Origin: VAYN01 sp963702075
Lineage (GTDB): Bacteria; Actinomycetota; Thermoleophilia; Solirubrobacterales; 70-9
Direction of reading: 5' to 3'
Assembly: GCA_963702075.1 (NCBI GenBank)
Contig: OY969703.1
Location: 1-64,000, forward strand
Length of the DNA stretch: 64,000 nt
The notes beneath the pieces are model-generated. The model ran no database searches. It was not told the DNA's origin and saw nothing but the letters and a program-made list of their open reading frames with translations. This document shows, in pieces, positions 18,474 through 27,375 of this stretch (positions are counted from its first letter, which is position 1; each line of letters opens with the position of its first letter). The position numbers and the translations under genes are program-made.

Positions 18474-20042
18474 ATGGTGGCCGGTCCGATGACGAGCACC
18501 GGTGAAAAAGCGGATCAGCTCCTGGGTGAGCTGGGCTATCGCCAATGGAGAGATGGCCAGCGGGAGGCTGTGGTTGCTGCCCTGGAGGGGCGGGATTCCT
18601 TGATCGTGATGCCTACCGGGGGTGGGAAGAGCCTCTGCTACCAGCTGCCTGGGCTGGCTACCGAGGATCTGACGATCGTGGTCAGTCCTTTGATCGCCTT
18701 GATGCGGGATCAGTGGGAGAAGCTGCGGCGGCTGGGGCAGCCGGTGGCGATGATCACTTCGGGGATGTCGGACGAAGCGACTTGGGATGCGCTCGACGCG
18801 GTGCGGAGCGGGGCACGGATCGTCTACTGCGCGCCGGAGCGCTTCGCCTCCAACGTCTTCCTCGAAGCGCTCTCGCACCGCACCGTCAACCTGGTCGCGG
18901 TCGACGAGGCGCACTGCGTCTCGGAGTGGGGGCACGACTTCCGGCCCGATTACCTGCGACTGCCCGACGTGGTGGAGCGGCTGGGGCGGCCGACGGTGAT
19001 GGCCTGCACGGCGACGGCGACGGTCCCGGTCGCGCGGGAGATCGCCTCGCGCTTTGCGATGAAGGACCCGCTGCAGGTGCGCTCCGGCTTCGACCGGCCG
19101 AACCTCTCCTTCGACGTCGTCGCGCTCGAGGGCAAGGGCTCGACGGCGCGGCGGCAGGCGTTGCTCGAGGCGGGGCTGGCCGACCCCGCCAACCGGCCCG
19201 CGATCGTCTACTGCGGCACCCGCAAGCAGACCGAAGAAGTGGCGGCGGAGCTGCGGGATGCCGAGATCGCCGCGGTCGCCTACCACGCCGGCCTCGAACC
19301 GGCGCACCGGACGGCGATCCAGGAGCGCTTCATGGCGACCGACAGCGGCGTGATCTGCGCCACCAACGCCTTCGGGATGGGCGTCGACAAGCCCGACGTG
19401 CGCTCGGTCTGGCACATGACGATCCCAACCAGCGTCGAGGCCTACTACCAGGAGGCCGGCCGCGCCGGTCGCGACGGCCTGCCCTCGCGGGCGACGATGC
19501 TGGCGCTGAAATCCGACCTCGGCCGCCTCGTCCGTTTCAACGAACAGCGCGCCAACGACCCCGAGCTGGCGATTGCGCGCGAGCGCGGCTGGCGCGCCTA
19601 TCACGTGATCAAAGCCTTCATCTACGGCACCGAGTGCCGCCGCCGCGCCCTGCTCGACCACTTCTCCGACCGCACCGCCGGGGCGCCGCTGGAGCGCTGC
19701 TGCGACGTCTGCGACCTGCTCGACTGGCTGCCGGACCCGGACACGATCGCCATCTCCCGCTCGAAGTCCAGCACCACCAAGGCAGCAGCACCGGCCGCCG
19801 AGCTCTCCCCCGCCGACGCCCCGCTCTTCGAGGCGCTGAAAACCTGGCGCCTCACGGCAGCTGCCGGCAAGCCCGCCTACACCGTTGCCGCCAACAAGAC
19901 CCTCACCGCGATCGCGGCCGCCCGCCCGCGGGACGAGGACGCCCTGCTGGCGATCAGCGGCGTCGGCCCGGCCTTCATCGAGAAGTACGCGCCGGAGGTT
20001 TTGGCTCTAGTCGCCGAGCACACCGCGCCGCTCGCCGCCTGA
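18474..20042 (+). CDS. recQ: RecQ-family ATP-dependent DNA helicase, short form
   Basis: 3'-5' DNA helicase for recombination and repair. Visible motifs are YRQWRDGQREAV (motif 0), MPTGGGKSLCYQLP (Walker A), VDEAHCVSEWGHDFRPDY (DEAH), ATATVPVAREI, FGMGVDKPDVRSVWH and YYQEAGRAGRDG. A zinc-binding segment is present (CRRRALLDHFSD ... CCDVCD). The RQC winged helix appears to be missing: the zinc module runs straight into a C-terminal HRDC domain (ALLAISGVGPAFIEKYAPEVL). The true start may be the ATG at 18489 (MTSTGEKADQLL). Confidence 0.93.
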   Translation: MVAGPMTSTGEKADQLLGELGYRQWRDGQREAVVAALEGRDSLIVMPTGGGKSLCYQLPGLATEDLTIVVSPLIALMRDQWEKLRRLGQPVAMITSGMSDEATWDALDAVRSGARIVYCAPERFASNVFLEALSHRTVNLVAVDEAHCVSEWGHDFRPDYLRLPDVVERLGRPTVMACTATATVPVAREIASRFAMKDPLQVRSGFDRPNLSFDVVALEGKGSTARRQALLEAGLADPANRPAIVYCGTRKQTEEVAAELRDAEIAAVAYHAGLEPAHRTAIQERFMATDSGVICATNAFGMGVDKPDVRSVWHMTIPTSVEAYYQEAGRAGRDGLPSRATMLALKSDLGRLVRFNEQRANDPELAIARERGWRAYHVIKAFIYGTECRRRALLDHFSDRTAGAPLERCCDVCDLLDWLPDPDTIAISRSKSSTTKAAAPAAELSPADAPLFEALKTWRLTAAAGKPAYTVAANKTLTAIAAARPRDEDALLAISGVGPAFIEKYAPEVLALVAEHTAPLAA

Positions 20043-20046
20043 TTCA

Positions 20047-20085
20047 GTTGTTCCTTTTGAGCGCATAACAGGCGAAAGGAACAAC
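20047..20085 (+). terminator. Hairpin after recQ
   Basis: GTTGTTCCTTT (20047-20057) is the exact inverse of AAAGGAACAAC (20075-20085), with a 17-nt loop. It lies 5 nt after the recQ stop. This is most simply the recQ transcription terminator. Confidence 0.6.
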
Positions 20086-20143
20086 GCAACGGGGGTTGCG
20101 GGCGCAGGGTGGCGGTGGAGGCATCGGCGCGGTGGCTGCAAGC

Positions 20144-21226
20144 ATGGACGCTCCCGCCGTGTTGCCGAAAGCAAAACTCCCGGGGGCCGTCCTCGCCTGC
20201 CTGCTGCTGGTCGCCCTCGCGACCGCTGCCTCCGCCTCCGCCTGGCCGCTCCTCAAGCCTCCCGGTGAGAAGGTCTACTTCGGCGTCTCCGACACCGGCG
20301 ACATGGCCGACTTCGGGCACTTCTCCGACGCGGTGCACAAGCACCCGGCGGTGATCGAGTCGTTCCGGACCTGGGGCAGTGACTTCCCCGACTCGATCCG
20401 ACGCTGGCAGACCGCGCGGGCGCGGCCGATGATCCACATCAGTACCGCCGACAACAACGACGGCCACGAGATCATCTCGCTGCCGCAGATCGCCGCCGGT
20501 CGCGGCGACCGCTACCTCGTCCGCCTCAACAAGCTCTTCTTCGAAAAGGAAATGCGCGCCTACGTGCGGCCGCTGGGCGAGCCGAACCGCTGCCTCAACG
20601 TCTACGCCGCCTACGACTGCTCGGGCGCCTCGCGCGGGCCCGAACACAGCCCGAACGCCTACAAACGGGCCTTCCGCCGCATCTACGTGATCCTCCACGG
20701 CGGCGGCACGCAGCGCGTTATCGACCACCGCCTCGCCGCCGCCGGGCTGCCACCGCTGACCGTCGACGTCCGCGCCCTGCCGGTGGCGCCGGTGGCGATC
20801 GTCTGGAGCCCGCTGCCGGCCGGCTCCCCCACCATCCCCCAGAACCGGCCGAAACACTTCTACCCCGGTTCGCGTTGGGTCGACTGGGTCGGGACCGACT
20901 TCTACTCCGGCTATCCGGAATGGGACGCGCTGACCGGGCTCTACCGCCGCTTCTCCGGCAAGCCGTTCGCAATCGCCGAGTGGGCGGTCGAAGGCGAGGA
21001 CCCGAGCTTCGTCCGCAAGCTCTTCGCCTGGGCCGACAGCCACCGTCGCTGCCGGATGCTCGTCTACTACCAGGACTTCGGCGCCAGCAACAGTTACCGG
21101 ATCCAGAACTACGGCTCCAGCCTCAGCGTCTTGCGCTCCCGCCTCCACTCCGGGCTTTTCCCGGCTTACGCGCGCGGTGCGCCGCGGCTGCCGCCACCAC
21201 CGCCCGGTGGGGTTGGAGCGCCGTGA
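20144..21226 (+). CDS. Secreted GH26-like glycoside hydrolase
   Basis: The 360-residue protein starts at the ATG at 20144, chosen because it gives a proper signal peptide (LPGAVLACLLLVALATAASASA). The catalytic domain shows YFGVSDTG at the first strand, MRAYVRPLGEPN (position of the acid/base Glu in GH26), WVDWVGTDFYSG and FAIAEWAVEGED (position of the nucleophile Glu). This is the beta-mannanase-like clan GH-A pattern, but the substrate is not determinable. The Pro-rich C-terminal tail overlaps the convergent PQQ-propeller gene by 104 nt. Confidence 0.75.
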   Translation: MDAPAVLPKAKLPGAVLACLLLVALATAASASAWPLLKPPGEKVYFGVSDTGDMADFGHFSDAVHKHPAVIESFRTWGSDFPDSIRRWQTARARPMIHISTADNNDGHEIISLPQIAAGRGDRYLVRLNKLFFEKEMRAYVRPLGEPNRCLNVYAAYDCSGASRGPEHSPNAYKRAFRRIYVILHGGGTQRVIDHRLAAAGLPPLTVDVRALPVAPVAIVWSPLPAGSPTIPQNRPKHFYPGSRWVDWVGTDFYSGYPEWDALTGLYRRFSGKPFAIAEWAVEGEDPSFVRKLFAWADSHRRCRMLVYYQDFGASNSYRIQNYGSSLSVLRSRLHSGLFPAYARGAPRLPPPPPGGVGAP

Positions 21227-22472
21227 TGCTCGAGTACCCGGTCAGGTAGATCCGGCGACCGTCGGAGATCACCGGCGTGTAGGTCCCCTTCGGGTAGCGG
21301 AAGACCCGCTTGCCGCTCCTCATCATGAAGCCGCTCGTCGTTTTGTTGGTGAACTCGGAGACATAGACGATGTCGCCGACGGCTGAGAGCGCGCCGACCA
21401 CCTGGCCGCCGGCCGAGCGGCTCCAGCGCAGGCTGCCGTCCCTGGCGTTGAGCGCGTAGACGTTGCCGTCGAAGGAGCCGATGAAGACCGTCGGCGGGCT
21501 GTGCCGGGTGTTGGCAACGGTGGGGCCGGAGTAGGCGTAACCGCCGGTCGAGTAGGACCAGGCGAGGGTGCCGTCGCCGGCGTCGTAGCTATAGACGCGG
21601 CCGTCGTTGTTGCCGGCGTAGACGCGGCCGTAGGCGACCGCGGGGGTCGAGTAGAACTCGCCGGAGCCGCCGAAGCCGGGGCCGAGCGAGCCGCTCTGCC
21701 AGACCAGCTTGCCGGTCTTGGCGTCGACCGCGTTCATGTGGCCGCCGTAGTCGCCGACATAGAGACGGCCGCCGTAGTAGGCGGGGGCGGCCTTGATCGC
21801 GCCGCTGAGCGGGGTCGACCAGCGGACGTCGCCGCTGACCGTGCTGACCGCGAACAGTTCGCCGTTTTCGCAGCCGAAGTAGACGGTGCGGTCGATCACC
21901 ACGGGCGAGGACTCGGCCCGGCCCGGCAGCTTCCGTTTCCAGATCGTCTTGCCGGTTTTCGCGTCGAGCTTGACCAGGTGCCCCGGCTCGAGGTTGACGA
22001 TGTAGAGACGGTGGCGGTAGTAGGCCGGCGAGGAGGCGTTCAAGCGGCCGATCCGGCGTTCCCAGAGGACTTTGCCGGTGTCGGCGTCGAGCGCGTAGGC
22101 GTAGCCGTTGTTGTTGACGAAGTAGAGCTTGCCGCCGACGTAGATCGGCGGGAACTCCTGCAGCGGCTTCTCGGTGAAGCGCCAGAGTTTGTCGAAGGGC
22201 GGCTTGATCCCTTTCACCGGCAGGTACTTGGTGCGGGCGGGGTTGAGGCCGAAGAAGGGCCAGTTGACCGTCTTCGGTTCCTTCGGCGGCGGCGGTTTCT
22301 GCGGCTTGAAGTGGCGGATCGCTTCCGCGTTGTGGACGTCGGCCGGGCGCTTCAGCAGCTCATAGCCGACGATCGCGCCGCTGACGAGGATCGCCAGCCC
22401 GAGCAGGACGCAGGCAAGCCACCGGTTGGAGCGGTGCCAGAGGTGGTTGTCGAGGAAGCGGCTACCGCGCAT
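21123..22472 (-). CDS. Membrane-anchored PQQ-type beta-propeller protein
   Basis: The 449-residue protein has one N-terminal transmembrane anchor (WLACVLLGLAILVSGAIVGYELL). About seven PQQ/BamB-like blades follow, with the typical DADTGKVLWERR, DAKTGKTIWKRK, DAKTGKLVWQSG and ALNARDGSLRWSRS motifs. It is likely an exported scaffold or binding protein; the conserved residues of quinoprotein dehydrogenases were not evident. The start overlaps the upstream SRPBCC gene by 11 nt, so the pair is an operon. The Ala/Arg-rich tail overlaps the convergent GH26-like gene. Confidence 0.8.
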   Translation of the reverse strand: MRGSRFLDNHLWHRSNRWLACVLLGLAILVSGAIVGYELLKRPADVHNAEAIRHFKPQKPPPPKEPKTVNWPFFGLNPARTKYLPVKGIKPPFDKLWRFTEKPLQEFPPIYVGGKLYFVNNNGYAYALDADTGKVLWERRIGRLNASSPAYYRHRLYIVNLEPGHLVKLDAKTGKTIWKRKLPGRAESSPVVIDRTVYFGCENGELFAVSTVSGDVRWSTPLSGAIKAAPAYYGGRLYVGDYGGHMNAVDAKTGKLVWQSGSLGPGFGGSGEFYSTPAVAYGRVYAGNNDGRVYSYDAGDGTLAWSYSTGGYAYSGPTVANTRHSPPTVFIGSFDGNVYALNARDGSLRWSRSAGGQVVGALSAVGDIVYVSEFTNKTTSGFMMRSGKRVFRYPKGTYTPVISDGRRIYLTGYSSITALQPHRAVVAAAAAHRARKPGKARSGGGSARR

Positions 22473-22908
22473 CCGCGGCGCGGCGCTCGGACTCTTTCGC
22501 GACGCCGCCGAGCAGCGATTTGATCGCCTGCTTGAGGACCACGATGGCGAGGAAACCGCCGACCGGCAGGGTCGGCGTGGTGTGGATCGCGTAGACGGCC
22601 TCGGTGCCGCCGTCGCTGGGGCTGAGTTCGACGGTGCCGATGTGGTCGCGGAACGGGAGGCCGGAGAGGACCGTGTAGGAGAAGCGGCGCGGGCGCTCGT
22701 AGGCGATGACTTCCTCGCGCATCGGCGGGCCGGGCAGAGCGGCGAGGACGCGGATCGCCCCGAGCCCGTTCGGCTCCGGCTCCCCCTCGCGCTCGAGCTC
22801 GGCGCGGCGCAGGGGCGTGATCTCGGTATAGCGCCGGTGGTCGGTGAGGACGTCGAAGACGATCTCGGGCGGGGCAGCCACCTGGCGCACGTAAGTGAAG
22901 CTCGCCAT
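22462..22908 (-). CDS. SRPBCC (polyketide cyclase/START-like) family protein
   Basis: The 148-residue ligand-binding fold starts at the ATG at 22908 (MASFTYVRQVAAPPEIVFDVLTD). The hallmark opening beta-strand, V-x-APPEIVFDV-x-DHRRY, and the C-terminal long helix (GGFLAIVVLKQAIKSLLGGVAKESE) are clear. It presumably binds a hydrophobic small molecule or lipid; the ligand is unknown. It lies 11 nt downstream of the metallo-beta-lactamase gene and overlaps the PQQ-propeller gene. Confidence 0.8.
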   Translation of the reverse strand: MASFTYVRQVAAPPEIVFDVLTDHRRYTEITPLRRAELEREGEPEPNGLGAIRVLAALPGPPMREEVIAYERPRRFSYTVLSGLPFRDHIGTVELSPSDGGTEAVYAIHTTPTLPVGGFLAIVVLKQAIKSLLGGVAKESERRAADAR

Positions 22909-22919
22909 TGCCGGACAGG

Positions 22920-23915
22920 CTACGTGAGCGCCCAGCGCTGCGGGTCCGTGCCCTCCACCCCCTCCACCTCGCCGGCGATCACGAGGTGGTCGAGGCAGGA
23001 GAGGACGATCTGCAGGACCCAGGCGCTGGCGGGGGTCCTGACCATCTCCGGGCCGACGATGTCTTCGACGATTTCGAAGGCGGTCCGCTCGCCTTTCCCC
23101 AGCGCCTCTCGCACCTTCCCCAGCAGCTCGTTGACCTGGCGGCGGGACTCGGCGATCTTCGCCTCGGGGTCGCGGAAGGTGCGGCCGTGCCCGGGCAGGA
23201 CGAGGTCGACCTCGAGCGGCTCGACCCGGCCGAGGCTGCCGCAAAATTCACCGACCGGGTCGGGGCTGTGGCCGTAGTCGAAGAAGAGGACCGTACGACC
23301 GAGCAGGTGGTCGCCGGAAATCAGCAGGCGCCGCTCGGGCTGGTGGAGGACGACGTGGGACGGCGCGTGGCCGGGGGTCTCGACCACCTGCCAGGTGCCG
23401 AGGTCGGTCTCGACCTCCACCCCCGGCACGAGCTCGCGGTCGGGTTCCTTGAGGATGTCGATCCCGGTCTCGGTGTCACCGCGCGCCTCGCGGTAGCGCG
23501 CCAGCGCCGCCGGCGAGACGCCGCTCTGCCGCGCCACCTCGATCCGCGCCTCCAGCGCCGCCTCGGGGTCGTCGGCGAGCAGGCGCACGTGCTCCCAGTT
23601 CGGGTGCATCCAGAGCTCGCAGCCGGCCCGCTCGCAGATCGCGCCGGCGAGGCCGTAGTGGTCGGTGTGCGAGTGGGTGCAGACGACGAGTCGGACGTCG
23701 TCGACCCCGAAGCCGGCCTGCGCCAGCGCCAGGTCGAGCTGCCGCAGCTTCCCTTTGCCGCCGATCCCGGTGTCGAACATGACGACCCCGCCGTCGTGCT
23801 CCACCGCCCAGGCGTTCCCGTGCGGGACGCCGGGCCAGGGAAGCGGAAGTCGCAGCCGCCAGACGCCCGGCAGCTCCTTCTCAGTCCGCGGCGCCTCCGC
23901 CTTTCCACTGGCCAC
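22920..23915 (-). CDS. Metallo-beta-lactamase-fold hydrolase
   Basis: The 331-residue protein has the zinc motif CTHSHTDHYGLAG (HxHxDH), later ligands in VETPGHAPSHV and LISGDHLLG, and the C-terminal LVLPGHGR. A winged-helix-like C-terminus (LLGKVREALGKGERTAFEIVEDIVG) places it in the LACTB2/RNase-Z-like hydrolase group of glyoxalase-II type. The GTG start at 23915 is supported by AAAGGA about 10 nt upstream. The longer upstream open frame runs through another gene and is rejected. Substrate is unknown, probably a thioester or ester. Confidence 0.85.
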   Translation of the reverse strand: MASGKAEAPRTEKELPGVWRLRLPLPWPGVPHGNAWAVEHDGGVVMFDTGIGGKGKLRQLDLALAQAGFGVDDVRLVVCTHSHTDHYGLAGAICERAGCELWMHPNWEHVRLLADDPEAALEARIEVARQSGVSPAALARYREARGDTETGIDILKEPDRELVPGVEVETDLGTWQVVETPGHAPSHVVLHQPERRLLISGDHLLGRTVLFFDYGHSPDPVGEFCGSLGRVEPLEVDLVLPGHGRTFRDPEAKIAESRRQVNELLGKVREALGKGERTAFEIVEDIVGPEMVRTPASAWVLQIVLSCLDHLVIAGEVEGVEGTDPQRWALT

Positions 23916-23928
23916 GCAGCCAATCCTT

Positions 23929-24552
23929 TCAGGCGCGATCGAACTCCTGCATGACGCCGGCCACGGCGAAGCAGGCGGCGCCGGCGAAGGTCGACCAGTT
24001 GGCGATCCCGACCGCCAGCTCGTCGCCGCTCGTGGGCCGGACGAAGGCGGCGATCGCCGCGACCATGAAGAGCACCGAGCCGGCCTGATTGACGATCGCG
24101 ATCCACCAGCTGAGGTCCCTGCCTCGGCCGCGCCGGCGTTCGCGGCGAAGCTGCAGCAGGGCAAGGTGACCGGAGAGGAGGAAGAGCACGCAGCCGACCA
24201 CTTCCGGCGACCAGACCAGGCGGTGCTCCTGGGCAGTGGTGAGATCGCCGAGCAGCGCCACCAGCAGGCTGGCGCCGAAGTAGAGCGTGCCGACGAACAG
24301 CGCGACCGCACTCCCCCATTCGAGCCGCCCCGGTTCCGTCGCCCACCAGCGCCACTTCTCTCCACGCGCGTTCACGACCAGCAGCACCGAGCTGTAGCCC
24401 CCGGTGGTGAAGAAAACGCCGCCGGCCATGAACACGGCCCCGGCCAACCGCGGCCCGCCGACGTCAGCCTGAGCCAGCAGAGCGCCGGCACAGAACAGCG
24501 ACCCTCCAATCACAAAGGCCGTCGCAGCCACCGTGTTGACCCGAGCGCTCAC
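23929..24552 (-). CDS. YrhK-like multi-pass membrane protein
   Basis: The 207-residue hydrophobic protein has about six predicted helices. It opens with NTVAATAFVIGGSLFCAGALL, and a second block starts GRLEWGSAVALFVGTLYFGASLL. These blocks resemble the YrhK domain of unknown function. It ends 13 nt before the metallo-hydrolase start and probably heads this minus-strand operon (YrhK, MBL, SRPBCC, PQQ propeller). No enzymatic motif is visible. Confidence 0.7.
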   Translation of the reverse strand: MSARVNTVAATAFVIGGSLFCAGALLAQADVGGPRLAGAVFMAGGVFFTTGGYSSVLLVVNARGEKWRWWATEPGRLEWGSAVALFVGTLYFGASLLVALLGDLTTAQEHRLVWSPEVVGCVLFLLSGHLALLQLRRERRRGRGRDLSWWIAIVNQAGSVLFMVAAIAAFVRPTSGDELAVGIANWSTFAGAACFAVAGVMQEFDRA

Positions 24553-24588
24553 GCGCCCAGCCTATGGACGTCTGCCAACTACGTACCT

Positions 24589-24659
24589 CCGGCGGGTGGC
24601 GACGATCGGGAGGACTCTCCCGGTAGGGAGAGCCCCCGATCGGAGACAGGACCCGCCGG
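24589..24659 (-). repeat. 71-nt structured element, copy 3
   Basis: Outer CCGGCGGGT/ACCCGCCGG, perfect middle CGATCGGG/CCCGATCG, inner CTCTCCC/GGGAGAG with loop GGTA. It begins 3 nt after the aldo-keto reductase stop and ends 36 nt before the YrhK-like start. The middle-stem sequence differs from copies 1 and 2 on both arms, keeping pairing. Confidence 0.9.
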
Positions 24660-24662
24660 CCG

Positions 24663-25502
24663 CTACGCCACGTCGAACGAACCCGGATCCGGCCCGACCC
24701 GCTCGCCGGCATCCAGCCGCTCGATCGCGGCCATGTCGTCCTCGCTCAGCGCGAAGTCGAAAAGGTCGAAGTTCTCGCGAATCCGCTCCGGGGTCACCGA
24801 TTTGGGAATCACGACGTTGCCGGTCTGCAGGTGCCAGCGGAGGATCACCTGGGCGGGCGTGGCGTCGTGGTGGGCGGCGATCGTTTCGACCGTCCCGTCT
24901 TCGAGCAGGTCGCCCTGGGCGAGCGGGCTCCAGGCCTCGGTGGCGACGTCGTGGTCGGCGTGCCAGGCGCGCAGCTCGGCCTGCTGCAGCCGCGGGTGCA
25001 GCTCGATCTGGTTCACGGTCGGCCGCTGCTCGGCCTCCGCCTCGAGCCGCTCGAGGTCCTCGACGCGGAAGTTGGAGACGCCGATCGAGCGAGCGCCGCC
25101 TTCCTCCTTGATCCGTTCGAAGGCACGCCAGGTGTCGAGGAAGAGGTCGCGGCTCGGCAACGGCCAGTGGATCAGGTAGAGATCGACGTGGCCGGTGCCG
25201 AGGCGCTCGATGCTCTTCTCGAAGGCGCGCAGGGTCGAGTCGTAGCCCTGCTCGGAGTTCCAGAGCTTGGTGGTGACGAAGACGTCCTCGCGCCGCACCC
25301 CGCCGGCGGCGATTGCCGCCCCCACTCCTGCCTCGTTGCGGTAGGCGGCGGCGGTGTCGACGTGGCGATAGCCGGCCGCCAGCGCTTCCTCGACCCGCTC
25401 CTGCGTCTCCTCGGGCGGGATCTGGAAGACGCCGAAGCCCAGCTGGGGCATCTCGACGCCGTCGTGGAGGGTCAGAACGGGAACCTCGGTCGCATTGGTC
25501 AT
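24663..25502 (-). CDS. Aldo-keto reductase (DkgA-like)
   Basis: The 279-residue NADPH-dependent reductase has the AKR fold. It shows MPQLGFGVFQI, DTAAAYRNEAGVG (catalytic Asp and Tyr), FVTTKLWN (Lys), DLYLIHWPLP (His), SIGVSNFRVEDLERL and VIPKSVTPERIREN for the cofactor phosphate. It resembles 2,5-diketogluconate/methylglyoxal reductases; the physiological substrate is unknown. It is followed directly by structured element copy 3. Confidence 0.92.
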   Translation of the reverse strand: MTNATEVPVLTLHDGVEMPQLGFGVFQIPPEETQERVEEALAAGYRHVDTAAAYRNEAGVGAAIAAGGVRREDVFVTTKLWNSEQGYDSTLRAFEKSIERLGTGHVDLYLIHWPLPSRDLFLDTWRAFERIKEEGGARSIGVSNFRVEDLERLEAEAEQRPTVNQIELHPRLQQAELRAWHADHDVATEAWSPLAQGDLLEDGTVETIAAHHDATPAQVILRWHLQTGNVVIPKSVTPERIRENFDLFDFALSEDDMAAIERLDAGERVGPDPGSFDVA

Positions 25503-25539
25503 GCGACGTGCCTACCCCTGGCGCCGAGCGTTTAAGCGG

Positions 25540-25713
25540 TTAGCTCGTCGCGAGGCCGATAGCCAGAAGGGGAAACGCGGCCATGACGCCCAGGTAGGCA
25601 CCGATCGCGGCGCCGGTGCGCAGGGACGCCGTGCGCGAGCGGGCGCCGGAGATGCAGCCGACGAGGAAGAAGGCGGCGGCGATTCCGAATCCAAGCCAGA
25701 AGACAGGAGGCAT
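25540..25713 (-). CDS. Small membrane protein, 57 residues
   Basis: The ATG at 25713 reads MPPVFWLGFGIAAAFFLVG, then a short loop with CISGARSRTASLRTG, then a second hydrophobic helix (AAIGAYLGVMAAFPLLAIGLATS) to TAA. The two-helix hairpin, high-GC codon use and exact fit between the aldo-keto reductase start (37 nt away) and the divergent MFS gene support a real gene. There is no recognised family and the ribosome site is weak. Confidence 0.55.
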   Translation of the reverse strand: MPPVFWLGFGIAAAFFLVGCISGARSRTASLRTGAAIGAYLGVMAAFPLLAIGLATS

Positions 25714-25775
25714 TGCGGCGGCGACTTTACCGGACCTCGGGGAGGAATCGCCGGCCGCGTGGCAAAACGCGTCGC

Positions 25776-27314
25776 ATGAACGACTCGTCCAGCAAGAACA
25801 GCAAATTGATCCTCGCGGCGATGATCTTCGCCGTCTCGATGACCTTCATCGACCAGACGATCGTCGCGATCGCGATCCCGACGATCCAGGACGACCTCTC
25901 GCTCTCGGCAACCGGCGTGCAGTGGATCGTCAACGGCTACCTGCTCTCGCTCTCGGCGCTGTTCGCCTTCGGCGGCCGGCTCGCCGACATCGCCGGCCAC
26001 CGGCGCATGGTCACGCTCGGCGTCATCGTCTTCGCCGTCGCCTCCGCCCTCTGCGGCGCCACCCCTACCGGCGCCCTCGACGAGCCTTGGCTGATCACCT
26101 TCCGGGTGATCCAGGGCGCCGGCGCGGCGATCATGTTCCCGGCGGCGCTGGCGATCGTCTTGAACGCCTTCCCGGTGCGCGAGCGCGGCCGCGCGATGGC
26201 GATCTTCTTCGCGATCGCCGGCGGCCTTACCTCGGTCGGCCCGCTGGCCGGCGGTTACCTCGTCGAATGGACCTGGCGGGCGATCTTCTGGGTCAATATC
26301 CCGGTCGCGATCATCGCCCTGATCCTGATCGCGAAATCGAAGCCCGCTGACGAAAAGCACCCGGCGCCGCTCGACTACCGCGGCGCGCTGCTGATCACCG
26401 CCGGGATGGCGCTCGCCGTCCTCGGTCTGCAGCAGTCGAGCGTCTGGCACTGGGACAGCCCGGCGACCTGGGGCACGATCGTCGCCGGGATCGCGATCCT
26501 CGCCGCCTTCGTCCGCTACGAGCTGCGGGTCGAGAACCCGCTGCTGCGGCTCTCGGTCTTCCGCGACCGCGCCTTCGCGATCGACAACGTCGTCCTCTTC
26601 TTCCTGATGATCGCCTTCGTCCCGCTCTTCTTCTTCGCCAGCATGTACGCGCAGATCTCGCTCGGCGAAAGCGCCAAGGAAACCGGGCTCTACCTGCTGA
26701 TCTTCTTCGCCGGCTTCGCCACCGCCTCGCAGTGGGGCGGCAAAATCCTCGACCGGGTCGGGGCGCGGCCCGCGGTCGTGGTCGGCTGCGCCGTCGCCGC
26801 GGTCGGCTTCTACCTCTGGGGGCACTCGATGACCGAACTCTCGGTCTCCGACCAGTGGTACTACATCGTCATCGCCGGGGCCGGGGTCGGCCTCGTCCTC
26901 AGCCCCGCCAACACCGACGCGCTCAACCGAGTCTCGAAAGACCGCTACGGCGAGGCGACCGGGATCACCCAGACGGTCCGCAACTTCGGTTCCAGCCTCG
27001 GCCTCGCGGTCCTCGGCACGGTCCTGATCAGCGAGAACCGCTCGAACCTGGAGGCCACCGCGGCCGAAAACGGCGTGCCGAAGCAGGCCGCCGACGGCAT
27101 TGCCGACGCGATCAGCCAGGGCAGCGGCAACGGCAGCAATCTCCCCGCCCACCTCCACGGCCCGATCGCCAAGGTCGCCGAAAACATCCCCCACGACTTC
27201 GCCCTCGCCTCGCGCACGGTCTTCTACGGGATGGCGGCAGCGATGGTCGTCGCCTTCGTCGTCTCGCTGGTCGGGATGCCAGCCGGCAAGGTGGAAGAAA
27301 GCGCGCAGCCGTAG
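25776..27314 (+). CDS. MFS drug exporter, DHA2 (EmrB/QacA) family
   Basis: The 512-residue, 14-helix transporter starts at the ATG at 25776 (MNDSSSKNSKLILAAMIFAVSMTFIDQTIVAIAIPTIQ). It shows motif D1 (FIDQTIVAIAIPTI), motif A (GRLADIAGHRRM) and motif C (FAIAGGLTSVGPLAGGYL). It is likely a proton-coupled efflux pump; the substrate is unknown. It stands alone and is divergent from the 57-residue membrane protein. No adjacent dedicated regulator was found. Confidence 0.92.
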   Translation: MNDSSSKNSKLILAAMIFAVSMTFIDQTIVAIAIPTIQDDLSLSATGVQWIVNGYLLSLSALFAFGGRLADIAGHRRMVTLGVIVFAVASALCGATPTGALDEPWLITFRVIQGAGAAIMFPAALAIVLNAFPVRERGRAMAIFFAIAGGLTSVGPLAGGYLVEWTWRAIFWVNIPVAIIALILIAKSKPADEKHPAPLDYRGALLITAGMALAVLGLQQSSVWHWDSPATWGTIVAGIAILAAFVRYELRVENPLLRLSVFRDRAFAIDNVVLFFLMIAFVPLFFFASMYAQISLGESAKETGLYLLIFFAGFATASQWGGKILDRVGARPAVVVGCAVAAVGFYLWGHSMTELSVSDQWYYIVIAGAGVGLVLSPANTDALNRVSKDRYGEATGITQTVRNFGSSLGLAVLGTVLISENRSNLEATAAENGVPKQAADGIADAISQGSGNGSNLPAHLHGPIAKVAENIPHDFALASRTVFYGMAAAMVVAFVVSLVGMPAGKVEESAQP

Positions 27315-27375
27315 GGACCCACCTAACCTTGAGCTCATGCCACGGCAAGCGCTGGCGAAGCTCCCTGAGCAGAGA

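Noticed and set aside
22920..24365. Extended start for the metallo-beta-lactamase protein
   Set aside because: The extension runs through the YrhK-like gene. The GTG at 23915 has a ribosome site and a conventional start.
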